From: Marinobacter daqiaonensis
GTDB lineage: Bacteria; Pseudomonadota; Gammaproteobacteria; Pseudomonadales; Oleiphilaceae
NCBI RefSeq assembly: GCF_900115285.1
Contig: NZ_FOYW01000001.1
Span: 2,081,272-2,145,271, forward strand
Reading direction: 5' to 3'
DNA: 64,000 bases
Part shown: piece after piece, positions 1-9,330 of the stretch
Layout: each line of letters opens with the position of its first letter
Numbering within the stretch: position 1 is the stretch's first letter
The notes under the pieces: model-generated
Databases searched by the model: none
Told to the model about the DNA's origin: nothing
The model's input: the letters and a program-made list of their open reading frames with translations, nothing else
Position numbers and translations under genes: made by a program

Positions 1-25
1 CGGCCACCTGGTCAGCCCTTTGTAA
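1..25 (+). CDS. Possible 3' end of an upstream gene
   Basis: One plus-strand frame stays open from the window edge and ends at a TAA at positions 23-25 (last residues GHLVSPL). A strong hairpin begins six bases later, which is the usual layout for a gene end. Only eight codons are visible, so nothing can be said about the product, and the frame may be open by chance. Confidence 0.3.
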
Positions 26-30
26 AGCAG

Positions 31-56
31 GTCGGTCGCCCTCCGGGGCGACCGAC
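31..56 (+). terminator. Strong hairpin, probable terminator without a clear U tract
   Basis: Arms 31-41 (gtcggtcgccc) and 46-56 (gggcgaccgac) are perfectly complementary over 11 bp around a four-base loop. The downstream bases are pyrimidine-rich (acctccctcccctc) but hold no run of T, so this is not a textbook intrinsic terminator. Its place between a possible gene end and the permease promoter region supports a 3'-end role. Confidence 0.45.
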
Positions 57-169
57 ACCTCCCTCCCCTCGATCCTTACCATACCATTAATTTCACGCAG
101 CATTCCTGTACCCGGTGCCGGCAGGTTGCCATCCTGTAGTCATCACCACCCAAAAGGAGTAGGGAGGGA

Positions 170-1324
170 ATGGAACCGGATCCGGACAACAACTCATCCT
201 TCGGCACTGAGCAAAAAGGCAGATCGGTTGCCGCCCACGCAATCAACTTTCGTTCCATCGCCCCCATCGTAATCGCCTGCCTGGGGTTTATTGTGTTCCT
301 GGACTGGGCCCAGGCGGTCCTGTTGCCGTTGGTGGCGGGCATCATGATCAGCTATGCCCTGGACCCGCTGGTTTCCCTCTTTGATCGGATCAGCATGCCC
401 CGGCCCATCAGTGCGGCTATTGTTCTAAGTGGCCTGGTGGCCGTTCTGGTGCTGGCCGCCATACCATTACAGACGCAAACCATGAAGATGGTGGAACGGA
501 TTCCCGACGCGGTCCGTCAGTTCGAGCGGGAAAGCGCCGCCAAACCGCAATCGGAAGGCATGATGGAGAAAGCCCAGGAGGCCGCAAAGGAAATCGAGGA
601 AAGCGCTTCCAAATCCGAGGAGAAAAGCCAGCCGAGTCGGGTACAGGCCACCGCAGTGCGGGTTGTTGATGAACCCTTCAGCATTCGCGAATACCTGCTT
701 GACCGGGCATCCGGGGCAATAATTATGGTCGCGCAGCTCTTCTCAGTATTGTTCCTGGTCTATTTCGTGCTGGCCACGGGCAAGCTCTACAAACGCAAGG
801 TCGTGCGGCTTTCGGGTCCGGGTTTTCACGGCATGCGCAGGGCGGCGCGGATGCTCAACGAATTCCACGCCCAGATGCGCCGGTTCATCTTTGTCATGCT
901 CCTGGGTGCGGTCTTCGTTGGTGTGGTGACCTGGCTGTCGTTTATTGCAATGGGGGTGGAGCAGTCGCTGCTGTGGGGGGTAATAGCAGGCGTGGCCAGC
1001 GCCATCCCCTATCTGGGCCCTCTGCTGGTATTCCTTGGCGCCGGAGCCGCCGCATTTATCCAGTTCGGTTCCCTGGACATGGCGATTCTGGTGTCCGGCG
1101 TTTCACTGGTCATTACCAGTATCCAGGGTAACCTGCTGACACCCTGGCTCACCAGCCGGGTCTCAAGCCTCAATCCGGTAGTCATCTTTATCGGTCTGCT
1201 GTTCTGGGGCTGGCTCTGGGGTCCCGTGGGACTCATCCTGGCCACACCGATACTGATGATGACCAAAACCCTTTGCGACCATGTGAAAAACCTGCAGGGA
1301 CTCGGGGAATTGCTGGGGAAATAG
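170..1324 (+). CDS. AI-2E family transporter (PerM/YdiK-like permease)
   Basis: The 384-residue protein has the layout of the AI-2E/PerM family: paired N-terminal membrane helices (about residues 22-75), a charged E/K/S-rich stretch (about 110-160) outside the membrane, then a helical core. The late glycine- and proline-rich helices, with WGVIAGVASAIPYLGP and the C-terminal LFWGWLWGPVGLILATP, are typical of the family. Members export small molecules or ions; TqsA affects autoinducer-2 export, but most have no proven substrate. The ATG follows a purine-rich ribosome site (ggagtagggaggga). The gene ends 71 bp before the likely start of a diguanylate cyclase on the same strand. The family is secure; the substrate is unknown. 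Confidence 0.88.
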   Translation: MEPDPDNNSSFGTEQKGRSVAAHAINFRSIAPIVIACLGFIVFLDWAQAVLLPLVAGIMISYALDPLVSLFDRISMPRPISAAIVLSGLVAVLVLAAIPLQTQTMKMVERIPDAVRQFERESAAKPQSEGMMEKAQEAAKEIEESASKSEEKSQPSRVQATAVRVVDEPFSIREYLLDRASGAIIMVAQLFSVLFLVYFVLATGKLYKRKVVRLSGPGFHGMRRAARMLNEFHAQMRRFIFVMLLGAVFVGVVTWLSFIAMGVEQSLLWGVIAGVASAIPYLGPLLVFLGAGAAAFIQFGSLDMAILVSGVSLVITSIQGNLLTPWLTSRVSSLNPVVIFIGLLFWGWLWGPVGLILATPILMMTKTLCDHVKNLQGLGELLGK

Positions 1325-1395
1325 CCGCCATGGCTATTTTAACGACAGTTATTTTATGCTCCAATTCACCTTTGCAGCCCAGCTCCCGACAACTC

Positions 1396-2463
1396 ATGGA
1401 CAGACACCCGGACACCCTCACCCAGCTCGCTCGCCCGCACCGCAAGGCGGTTCTGGTTGCTCTTCTTTGCATTACCATTGCCGGAGGCATCCTGTTCGGT
1501 GTGCTCAACGCCCGGAATGACGCATGGTTTATCGCCATCGTCGAGTGGGCAATGGCGGGATATTCCATCGCCCTCCTCCAGGCCGTTCGCAACACCCGCT
1601 ACCTGGAGCGCTGGATTCTGGCGTACATTCTGCCTTTCTTCAGTGCGATGATGGTGGCAGTGGCCACCCCCAATGCCAGCGCCACGGTATTCGGCTGGGT
1701 CCTGCTGATTCCGCTGGTGAGTCACCTGCTGCTGGGGCGCAGGGCAGGCATGGTGCTCTCCCTGTTCTTCATTGCCGTGGCCACGCTGATCTTCCTCTAT
1801 CGCTTCCAGGGAGACCCAGGCGCCATGGATCCGCGATCCATTGCGAATATGGTAGTCCTTACCGCCTGCATCACTGTTTTTTCCCACGTCTACGAAGTGA
1901 GCCGTGAACGCAGCGAAACACAACTGCTCAGGATGGCGCAGACCGACTTTCTCACCGGCCTGCCCAACCGCTCAAGAATCAAGGTGTTCTTCGAACGTGA
2001 AAAGAGCCGGGCCACCCGGGAGAAACAACCCCTGTCGCTCCTGATTATCGATCTGGATCACTTCAAACAGGTGAACGACCGCTTCGGCCACGAAGCCGGG
2101 GACCGGGCGCTGGTGTTCTTTGCGGACCTGCTACAACGACGGCTGCGCAGCACCGATCTGGCCGGCCGACTGGGCGGTGAGGAGTTCGGTGTCATACTGG
2201 TCAATACCGCCACCACCGCGGCCGCGGAGGTGGCCGACGACCTGCGCAAGGCCCTGAAAAGCACGGGTATCAGCCACGATGACCAGACCATACACCTGAC
2301 CATGAGTGCCGGCGTGGCTGAGCTGGGCGTGGACGGCGACAGCCTGCAGGCGCTGCTCGCCGTCGCCGACCAGCGCCTGTACCAGGCCAAGAACGAAGGG
2401 CGCGATCGGATAATTCCCCCACCCCCGGAGCTTACATCACCAGCGATTCTCTCCCCCGGCTGA
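1396..2463 (+). CDS. Membrane-bound diguanylate cyclase (GGDEF)
   Basis: The protein (355 aa from this start) has about six hydrophobic helices in its first 170 residues, then a GGDEF domain. The catalytic motif reads GGEEF (about residues 260-264) and is preceded at the right spacing by an RSTD inhibitory-site motif (RxxD). It should make c-di-GMP from two GTP and be feedback-inhibited. The membrane half probably senses a signal, but no named sensor family was recognised. Start: the frame is open from 1273, overlapping the permease gene. ATG 1330 has a better ribosome site (ggggaa), while ATG 1396 gives a natural N terminus (MDRHPDTL) after an A+T-rich stretch. The choice is uncertain. Confidence 0.85.
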   Translation: MDRHPDTLTQLARPHRKAVLVALLCITIAGGILFGVLNARNDAWFIAIVEWAMAGYSIALLQAVRNTRYLERWILAYILPFFSAMMVAVATPNASATVFGWVLLIPLVSHLLLGRRAGMVLSLFFIAVATLIFLYRFQGDPGAMDPRSIANMVVLTACITVFSHVYEVSRERSETQLLRMAQTDFLTGLPNRSRIKVFFEREKSRATREKQPLSLLIIDLDHFKQVNDRFGHEAGDRALVFFADLLQRRLRSTDLAGRLGGEEFGVILVNTATTAAAEVADDLRKALKSTGISHDDQTIHLTMSAGVAELGVDGDSLQALLAVADQRLYQAKNEGRDRIIPPPPELTSPAILSPG

Positions 2464-2484
2464 GACTGTGAAACGCAATCACCG

Positions 2485-5400
2485 TCAAGCCGGCTCATGC
2501 CGTTGCTCACGCCACTGATGGAACTGCTCCAGCAGGGACATCAGCGCGGGAATCACCAGCAGCACCAGGAAAGTGGACAGCGCCAGCCCGAAGGTAATGG
2601 AGGTTGCCATCGGAATCAGGAACTGCGCCTGCAACGAGGTTTCAAACATCAGTGGTAACAGGCCCCCGATGGTGGTCAGGGAAGTGAGTATCACGGCCCG
2701 GACCCGCTGCACCACCGCTTCATTCAGTGCTTCATTGATCGACCGTCCCTTGCGGCGCTCGGCCTGGTAAAAGGACACCAGGATGATGGCACTATTGACC
2801 ACGATGCCGGACAGTCCGAACAGCCCAAACAATGACAGAATGGTCAGTTTCATGCCCAGCAGCCAGTGGCCAAGAAGCGCGCCGATCAGGGCAAAGGGAA
2901 TGATCGACATGACGATCAGCGGCGTGGTCCAGGACGAGAACACCCACACCAGCACCACATACATCAGGGCAACACCGGCAATGGCTCCCGTTTTCATGTC
3001 GGCCAGGGTTTCCCTCTGGTCGGCGGAACGCCCCTCGAAGCTGTAGCTGATGCCCCAGGTATCCGCCAGGTCCGGCAGGGTGTGTTCCCGCAAGGAGCCG
3101 AGGATCTGGCCCGCGGTGGTCCGGGCCGGGTCCAGCTGGGCCGTCACCTCCACCGCAAGCCGACCATCGGCGTGGCGCAGGGCATCGAAGCCCTGACGAG
3201 GTGTCAGGTCCATTACCTGGTCCAGCGGTACGAAGCGACCGTCCGGCAGGCGAATGGTCAGTTGAGACAGGGTGCCGATGCGTTCCCGCTGCTCCCCGGG
3301 CAGCTGGACCCGAACCTCGATCTCGTCGCGGCCATCCTGATAGATCTGCACGACGCGACCATCAAAGGCGGCTCGCAACTGACGACCCAGTTCGAGCGTG
3401 GTCAGGCCCAGGCTCTGGCCCATGGGCGATACCTCATAGATAAGCTGCTCACGACCCCAGGGCATGTCATCCTCGGTCTCCATGACGCCGGGAAGGGACT
3501 GCATGGAGGCCGCCAGGGATTCCGCGGCCCGCTTCAGGGTTGCGGCATCGGCGCCGGTGAGACGGACATTCACATCCCGCCCCGGCGGGCCCGCCTCGCG
3601 CTCGGTGATGGTCAGGTTTTCCATGCCGGCGGGGAGCCTTATGCGCTCCCGCCAGGCCCTGACGAATTGCGTATTGCGCACATCCCGGTCGTCGGGATCC
3701 GCCAGCTCTATCATGATGGAGCCGACGTCGTCCCCGCTCCTGGCGCTGCCGCCGGCACCCTGGGTACTGCCATGGCTGGTGACGGCGTGAAGAATCAGCT
3801 CACCACCGAGGGCGTCGTTGGTCTGGTTGAGGGTCTCCTGCAGATGCTCCAGAAATCGGTCGACCGTACCCCGGTCGGTGCCGGCCACGAAATTGGCGTT
3901 GGCATAAAGAACGCTTGGCTCCGGTGTGGGGAAGAAACTGAACCCGATCCGATCACCTTTCAGGAGGCCGAAGGTCATCACCGCCAGGGCCACCACCGAT
4001 GCCAGCACGATACCCCGGTTCGCCAGGCTCCAGGAGGACAGGCGGCGGCAGAATCCCTGCCGGAACCGCTCGACCCCCCTGTCGAAGCTCCCGCGAACCC
4101 GCGCCATCCTGCCCGGATCGCGCCGCTTCCGGCCGGGCTCGAAAGCGTGGCGCAAGTGGGCGGGCAGCACGATAAAGCATTCCAGCAGGGATGCCACCAG
4201 CACACAGATCATCACTACGGGAATATCGCCAAGAATGTTGCCGATCACGCCACTGACCGCCAGCAGGGGCATAAAAGCAGCGACGGTGGTCAGCGATGAC
4301 GCCAGCACCGGCCACACCATGCGCTTTGCCGCGCCTTCCGACGCATAGATGGAATCCTCACCCATGCGGGCATGGGCATCGGCGTCCTCCCCCACCACAA
4401 TGGCATCATCAACAATCACCCCCAGGGCCATGATCAGGGCGAACAGGGAGATCATGTTGATTGAGCCGCCGTACAGCCACAGGATGCCCAGCGCCGCCAG
4501 GAAAGCGGTGGGGATACCCACCGCCACCCAGAAGGCGACCCGCCCTGGCAGGAACAGGTACAGCAGCAGCAACACCAGCACCAGCCCGCCAAGGCCATTG
4601 CTGATCAGCAATGAAATCCGCTGGTCGATGAGCTCCCAGGTCTCGTCGTAAACCTCCAGCTCGACAGTGGGAGGGAGTCCCGGCCGGGTTTCGTCCAGCC
4701 AGTCCTGCAGGACCTCGGCGGCTCTCAGGGAATGGCCGTCCTCTGACCGAAGCAGCTGAAGCTCCACGGCCGGATGGCCATCCCGGCTCAGGGTAACCTG
4801 CTGGTCCCGGGACTGCTGACGGATAATGGCGATATCGCCAAGACGAATCCGTTCCCGGTCCCCGGCCACCACCGAGATATCGGCAAAATCCTCCGGAGAA
4901 CGTCCCTGGCCGGTGGCCCGCAGTTCCCGGGTGGCGTCCTGCTGCCCCATCAGTCCGGCGGGCAGATCCCGTGACATGGCCTGAATCCTGTCGGCAATGT
5001 CGTCCAGGGACAGGCCAAGGGCCTGCAGCCGCTCTGCCGGAACATCAATGCTCATCTGCAGCGCAGGCAACCCCCGCAGTTGTACCCGGTCAATGCCGGC
5101 GCGCAGCAGCTCGTCCTCGTAACGGTACGCCAGGCGCCTCAGTTCATCCGGGGCTACCTCGCCGTGTATCAGCAGGCGGGCCACCGGTTCGTAGCGCCCC
5201 ACACGGCTGACCCTGGGCGTCTCGGCATCCGCCGGCAGGTTGTTGAACTCCTCCACCTGCTGACGCACGTCATCCACCGCCTGGATCGGCTCGGTGCCTT
5301 CCTCGAACTCCAGGGTAATGCTGGCGACGCCCTGGGCGGAGGTGGACGTCATTCGCTTGAGGCCCTCGATACTGCGGAAGCGCTGCTCCAGGGGGTCGGT

Positions 5401-5601
5401 AATACCCTGCTCCACATCCTCGGCAGAGGCGCCGCTCCACACCGCCCTTACATTAACCACATCCAGGGCGAAGGTAGGAAAGAACTGGATGTTCATCCGG
5501 GTCAGTGCCAGCGCACCTGCCAGCAACATGAGGATCATTACCAGGTTGGCGGCCACCCGGTGGTGGACAAAGAAACCGATGACACCCCGCCGACGCCTCA
5601 T
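2485..5601 (-). CDS. RND efflux pump, inner-membrane permease (AcrB/HAE1 superfamily)
   Basis: This 1038-residue protein has the RND architecture: an N-terminal helix (about 12-30), a large periplasmic loop, a helix bundle, a second loop and a second bundle. The proton-relay region in helix 4 reads ALGVIVDDAIVVGEDADAH, with the paired aspartates that carry protons. Length matches AcrB/MexB-type drug pumps. It is the second gene of a two-gene operon: its ATG overlaps the end of the adaptor gene by four bases. No TolC-like outer-membrane gene is next to it, so it probably uses a channel encoded elsewhere. Substrates cannot be read from sequence. Confidence 0.93.
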   Translation of the reverse strand: MRRRRGVIGFFVHHRVAANLVMILMLLAGALALTRMNIQFFPTFALDVVNVRAVWSGASAEDVEQGITDPLEQRFRSIEGLKRMTSTSAQGVASITLEFEEGTEPIQAVDDVRQQVEEFNNLPADAETPRVSRVGRYEPVARLLIHGEVAPDELRRLAYRYEDELLRAGIDRVQLRGLPALQMSIDVPAERLQALGLSLDDIADRIQAMSRDLPAGLMGQQDATRELRATGQGRSPEDFADISVVAGDRERIRLGDIAIIRQQSRDQQVTLSRDGHPAVELQLLRSEDGHSLRAAEVLQDWLDETRPGLPPTVELEVYDETWELIDQRISLLISNGLGGLVLVLLLLYLFLPGRVAFWVAVGIPTAFLAALGILWLYGGSINMISLFALIMALGVIVDDAIVVGEDADAHARMGEDSIYASEGAAKRMVWPVLASSLTTVAAFMPLLAVSGVIGNILGDIPVVMICVLVASLLECFIVLPAHLRHAFEPGRKRRDPGRMARVRGSFDRGVERFRQGFCRRLSSWSLANRGIVLASVVALAVMTFGLLKGDRIGFSFFPTPEPSVLYANANFVAGTDRGTVDRFLEHLQETLNQTNDALGGELILHAVTSHGSTQGAGGSARSGDDVGSIMIELADPDDRDVRNTQFVRAWRERIRLPAGMENLTITEREAGPPGRDVNVRLTGADAATLKRAAESLAASMQSLPGVMETEDDMPWGREQLIYEVSPMGQSLGLTTLELGRQLRAAFDGRVVQIYQDGRDEIEVRVQLPGEQRERIGTLSQLTIRLPDGRFVPLDQVMDLTPRQGFDALRHADGRLAVEVTAQLDPARTTAGQILGSLREHTLPDLADTWGISYSFEGRSADQRETLADMKTGAIAGVALMYVVLVWVFSSWTTPLIVMSIIPFALIGALLGHWLLGMKLTILSLFGLFGLSGIVVNSAIILVSFYQAERRKGRSINEALNEAVVQRVRAVILTSLTTIGGLLPLMFETSLQAQFLIPMATSITFGLALSTFLVLLVIPALMSLLEQFHQWREQRHEPA

Positions 5602-6839
5602 TCGTCAGCGCCCTCCCTGGCCTCTACCTCGGATACCTTCAGCCCCTCGATGGCATTGGGCAGGTGGGTGACGATGATTTTTTCGCCCCCGACCAGCTGG
5701 TCACTGCGAACCAGGGCATCCAGGTGACCATCGTCCCGCAGGGTCTCACCAATCCGGGTCACGGTTACCCGGTGCATGCGGCCCTCTTCTGTCATCACAT
5801 AGAGGCTGTCGATGCCGTGCAGCGCGCTGTAGGGAACCGCAATCACGTCCCGCTCCGGCGGTCTGAACACCACCAGGGGCAACATGGCACCGGGACGCAG
5901 CAGGGTTCCTCCCTGTTTTATCCGGAAAATGCCCTCAGGGCCCCGGGGGTCGCTTTCCCCCGCGAAACGGACCAGTTCAAGGTGAATCCGGCCATCCTCT
6001 GAAATCGCCTCAACTCCGGAGCCCTCCGTCATTGCCATCTCAAGACCGCTGGCGAAGCGGGAAGGCACCCGGGCCCTGACCTCCAGGCGCTCCGGTTGAT
6101 AGATCGACAGCAAGGGACTGCGGGCTGCCACCTGGTCTCCGGGGGCCACCTCCACCCGCGCCACGATGCCGTCGAACGGCGCCGCCACCTCCGAACGCCG
6201 GGCATCCCGCCGGGCCATCGCCAGTGCGGCCTCGGCCCGTTCCAGCCTGGCCTCCAGGCTCCGCAGACGGGCCGGATGTTCCGCCAGGCTCTGTTCCCGC
6301 ATGATAACCGCCAGCTTCGCCTGCTCCAGGGCGTCACGGGCAGTGTCCAGGTCCCGCTGGGAGACCAGGTTATTGCCCAGCAGGGAGCGGGTCCGTTCCA
6401 GTTGCCGCCTGGCACTGTCCCGAACCGCCCGCTCCAGGGCCAGGGCCTCCCGGTCCGTTTCGGCACGGGTCTTCTCACCCTGTATCTGTGCTTCCAGGTC
6501 TGACACCTCGGCTTCGGCCTGGACAAGGGGCGGCCGGAAATCCGCCGGATCCATGGCCACCAGCAGTTCCCCTTCGGCCACCCGCTGCCCCTCCGACACC
6601 GGACGCCGGGCGACCCGTCCGGAGACCGATGCGACAATATTCATCATCTCCGGCGCGGTCACCTCACCGTAGACGGGCAACGCGGGCCGATGGGCCGAGG
6701 GGGTGGCCGGCATGACCTGGACCGGCCAGGAACGCTCGGTCTGGCCGGCGACCTCAGGCTCCGGCCTGGTCAGCTTGAGAATCTGGAAAACCGCCACCGC
6801 AGCGATCAGTATCACCGCGGGAATCAGATATCGCATCAT
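5598..6839 (-). CDS. RND efflux periplasmic adaptor (membrane fusion protein)
   Basis: This adaptor bridges the RND permease and an outer-membrane channel. It starts with one membrane anchor (MMRYLIPAVILIAAVAVFQ), followed by a biotinyl-lipoyl half-domain, a long alpha-hairpin coiled coil (about 110-205, rich in E, A, R and L), the returning lipoyl half (VAAPFDGIVARVEVAPGDQV) and beta-barrel domains. The frame is open upstream to 6857. The start at 6839 is preferred because a purine-rich gagagac lies just before it, giving 413 aa. It overlaps the permease gene by 4 bp, so the two are translationally coupled. Confidence 0.9.
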   Translation of the reverse strand: MMRYLIPAVILIAAVAVFQILKLTRPEPEVAGQTERSWPVQVMPATPSAHRPALPVYGEVTAPEMMNIVASVSGRVARRPVSEGQRVAEGELLVAMDPADFRPPLVQAEAEVSDLEAQIQGEKTRAETDREALALERAVRDSARRQLERTRSLLGNNLVSQRDLDTARDALEQAKLAVIMREQSLAEHPARLRSLEARLERAEAALAMARRDARRSEVAAPFDGIVARVEVAPGDQVAARSPLLSIYQPERLEVRARVPSRFASGLEMAMTEGSGVEAISEDGRIHLELVRFAGESDPRGPEGIFRIKQGGTLLRPGAMLPLVVFRPPERDVIAVPYSALHGIDSLYVMTEEGRMHRVTVTRIGETLRDDGHLDALVRSDQLVGGEKIIVTHLPNAIEGLKVSEVEAREGADE

Positions 6840-6972
6840 GCAACTGTCTCTCATCAAAACCGGAGCTTCCGGAACAGGTACTGGCTTTACCCGCCGGCGT
6901 CCATGGCACAGAATTATCCATCATTGCCACGCCCTGGTGTGAGCCGATACGACAAACAACAGGTTTTCCGAC

Positions 6973-7422
6973 ATGGATATTCTTGGTCAGGCCAGTCTGC
7001 TTACCGCCACCGTGATCAACAGCCTGATCGTGGTTCTGGCCGTGCTTTTTCATTACGAGTGCCTGATGCGGCTCAGCACCTCGCTCGGCCACATGCGACC
7101 CATTCGCCAGTTACGGCTGCTGGTGGCGGTGCTGGGAATCCTGATTGCCCACACTGTTGAGGTATGGCTTTTCGCCGGTGCCTATTATCTGATGCATCAT
7201 GCCGATGGCTGGGGACAGCTGACCGTCAGCTACTCCGGCTCTTTCATGGATACCGTCTATTTTTCCTTCGTGACCTTCACCACCCTCGGTTACGGCGATA
7301 TCGAACCGGTAGGTATACTGCGTTACCTGACCGGTATTCAAGGGCTCACCGGCTTCGTGCTGATCACCTGGAGTGCCTCATTCCTGTTTGTTGAAATGCA
7401 GCGCTACTGGCCGAGTCGCTAA
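6973..7422 (+). CDS. Small ion channel protein, K+ channel pore type
   Basis: The 149-residue membrane protein has an N-terminal helix pair, then a pore loop and a final helix. The loop FVTFTTLGYGDIEP (about residues 99-112) contains the potassium selectivity filter signature TxGYGD. This is the Ion_trans_2 family of two-helix-pore channels, without the cytosolic RCK domain that gates many bacterial homologues. It would pass K+ across the inner membrane. The gene stands alone between divergent efflux genes and the RegB-like kinase. The ribosome site is weak. The channel call is firm; selectivity is inferred from the filter. Confidence 0.85.
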   Translation: MDILGQASLLTATVINSLIVVLAVLFHYECLMRLSTSLGHMRPIRQLRLLVAVLGILIAHTVEVWLFAGAYYLMHHADGWGQLTVSYSGSFMDTVYFSFVTFTTLGYGDIEPVGILRYLTGIQGLTGFVLITWSASFLFVEMQRYWPSR

Positions 7423-7525
7423 TGCCCCCTTACTCAGGCGCCACTCAGTCTACCGGTTGGCGGGCACTGGACAGTGGGACAGAATGTCGCGGTAAAACCA
7501 TGACCGCCCACACTATAATCGCGAC

Positions 7526-8788
7526 ATGAAACTCCACACCATTTCCCAGGCCGGTTTTCGCCAGTCCGCCCGCTACCTGCTGCTGATGCGGCTTTCCATG
7601 GTCACCATGGAGTGGCTGGCCCTGGCGGCGCTCTCTTTTCTGGCACCTCCCATGACCGGCCCGGCACCGCTGCTGGTGACCCTGGCCCATGCCCTGTTCG
7701 CCGCCGCCAGCTGGCTCTGGCTCACCCGGCATCCGCCCGCCCATTCACTGCCGGTGACACTCTCGCTGACCGCCGACCTGGTCGTCATGGGGATCTGGCT
7801 GGCCCTCACAGGTGGTTTCACCAACCCCCTGGTGTCACTGTTATTACTGCCGCTGGTCACCGGCCTGGTGCTGGTTCCCACCCGTCACAGCCTCGCCATC
7901 ACCCTGGTGGCCATCGTCGTTTATACGCTGCTGGTCCTGTTTCCGGTTCCTCCCCCGGCCGGGCTCTCACGTAGCGATTACATGCAGCTTCACCTGATGG
8001 GCATGTGGGGAACCTTTGCCCTGACAGCCGCCATTATGCTGGTCGTGGTGGGCTCGCTGGTATCGAGACTCAGGGAGCAGCAACAGGCCCTTGCCAGGGA
8101 CCGGGAGGAACGCCTGCGGGACGAGCAGATCATTGCCCTTGGCCTGTCTGCGGCGAATGTGGCCCATCGCCTGGGCACACCCCTCAATACCATGACCCTG
8201 CTGGTGGATGACATGCAAACCCTCCCCCAGGCCCACGAGATCCGTGAAGACCTGAAGTTGCTGGAACAACAGATCGGCCTGTGTCGCGATCAGCTGAAGA
8301 CCATGACCGAGGCTGCCGTCCGGGCACGGGAGGCGGCTACTGAAACGCTTCCCCTGGGTCACTGGCTGCAACGTCTGCGGGAGTCCGCCACCCTGCTGTG
8401 GCCGGACGCCCGCATCCACTGGCCCCGCGACCTGCCCGACGACCCGCTGCAGGTGGACGCGACCCTCGACCAGGCCGTCCTCAACCTGCTTGCCAACGCC
8501 CTGAGAGCCAGCCCAGGGGGTATCGAAGTGACAGCGGATATCGTCGGTCCACGGGTACAGGTGCGGATCACGGACCATGGCACCGGCATCAGTGAACAGA
8601 TTCTGGGCCAGCGGTCCCACCGCCCGGTCAACTCCGACCAGGGCCTTGGTGTTGGCCTGTTTCTTTCCAATGCCACCATTCAGCGCCTCGGCGGGCACCT
8701 GGAGGCGGATGTCCGCACAGGGGACGAAAACCGGGGCACAACCATGATCATCGACCTGCCCATCGCCGAGGAGGACCACCATGAATGA
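7526..8788 (+). CDS. regB: RegB/PrrB-type redox sensor histidine kinase
   Basis: This 420-residue kinase has about six membrane helices (residues 17-180), then dimerisation and ATPase domains. The phosphoacceptor region reads NVAHRLGTPLNTM, the RegB-style H-box (His near 213). GGFTNPL between membrane helices corresponds to the GGxxNPF quinone-sensing heptapeptide, with L for the last F. A cysteine at about 252 (GLCRDQL) lies where RegB carries its redox-active Cys. The ATP lid is seen in ITDHGTGIS and LGVGLFLS. In known systems RegB senses the quinone pool and oxygen and phosphorylates RegA. The next gene is that partner, overlapping by 8 bp. Confidence 0.88.
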   Translation: MKLHTISQAGFRQSARYLLLMRLSMVTMEWLALAALSFLAPPMTGPAPLLVTLAHALFAAASWLWLTRHPPAHSLPVTLSLTADLVVMGIWLALTGGFTNPLVSLLLLPLVTGLVLVPTRHSLAITLVAIVVYTLLVLFPVPPPAGLSRSDYMQLHLMGMWGTFALTAAIMLVVVGSLVSRLREQQQALARDREERLRDEQIIALGLSAANVAHRLGTPLNTMTLLVDDMQTLPQAHEIREDLKLLEQQIGLCRDQLKTMTEAAVRAREAATETLPLGHWLQRLRESATLLWPDARIHWPRDLPDDPLQVDATLDQAVLNLLANALRASPGGIEVTADIVGPRVQVRITDHGTGISEQILGQRSHRPVNSDQGLGVGLFLSNATIQRLGGHLEADVRTGDENRGTTMIIDLPIAEEDHHE

Positions 8789-9311
8789 ACCGATCTGGCT
8801 GGTGATCGACGACGACCCGACATTTGCCGGCACCCTGGCCCGGTCCCTGGGGCGACGCGGCATCGAGGCGCTCACCGCCCACACATCGCAACAGGCCATG
8901 GACCGCCTGAATAACGAGCGGATCCGGCGCTGCGTCCTGGATCTGAACCTGGCGGGAGAAAGCGGACTGCAACTGCTGCCCCGGCTGCTGGAAAAACGGC
9001 CGGGCCTGGAAGTACTGGTGCTGACCGGTTACGGCAGCATCGCCACCGCCGTGGAAACCATCCGCAAGGGCGCCATCAACTACCTGTGCAAGCCGGTGAC
9101 CGTCGGGCAGATCATGGAAGGGTTCGAGCCTGACCGGCCCGAACCGGCGCTGAGAAGCCAGCCTCCGTCCGTGGAGGAACTGGAATGGGAGCATATCCAG
9201 CGCGTGCTGGCCGAGCAGGAAGGCAATGTTTCCGCCACCGCCCGGGCCCTGAACATGCACCGCAGAACCCTGCAGCGCAAGCTCGCAAAGCACTCCCGCT
9301 GGCGCGAGTAG
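8781..9311 (+). CDS. regA: RegA/PrrA-type response regulator
   Basis: The 176-residue protein has a receiver domain (about 1-120) with the acidic DDD near residue 10, phosphoacceptor Asp about 54 (VLDLNLAG) and the switch lysine in LCKPVT. A linker leads to a Fis-type helix-turn-helix ending NMHRRTLQRKLAKHSR, the C-terminal signature of RegA/PrrA/ActR. It has no sigma-54 ATPase domain. Phosphorylated RegA controls respiratory and carbon genes in proteobacteria. It overlaps the kinase gene by 8 bp and has its own ATG. Function as the kinase partner is nearly certain; targets are not visible. Confidence 0.9.
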   Translation: MNEPIWLVIDDDPTFAGTLARSLGRRGIEALTAHTSQQAMDRLNNERIRRCVLDLNLAGESGLQLLPRLLEKRPGLEVLVLTGYGSIATAVETIRKGAINYLCKPVTVGQIMEGFEPDRPEPALRSQPPSVEELEWEHIQRVLAEQEGNVSATARALNMHRRTLQRKLAKHSRWRE

Positions 9312-9330
9312 AGCCCCAGCAGGAGGCGTG

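Noticed and set aside
2866..4299. Long plus-strand reading frame (477 codons) opposite the RND permease
   Set aside because: It is rich in G, Q, H and R with no domain, and the minus strand encodes a complete RND protein. It is a G+C-driven shadow.
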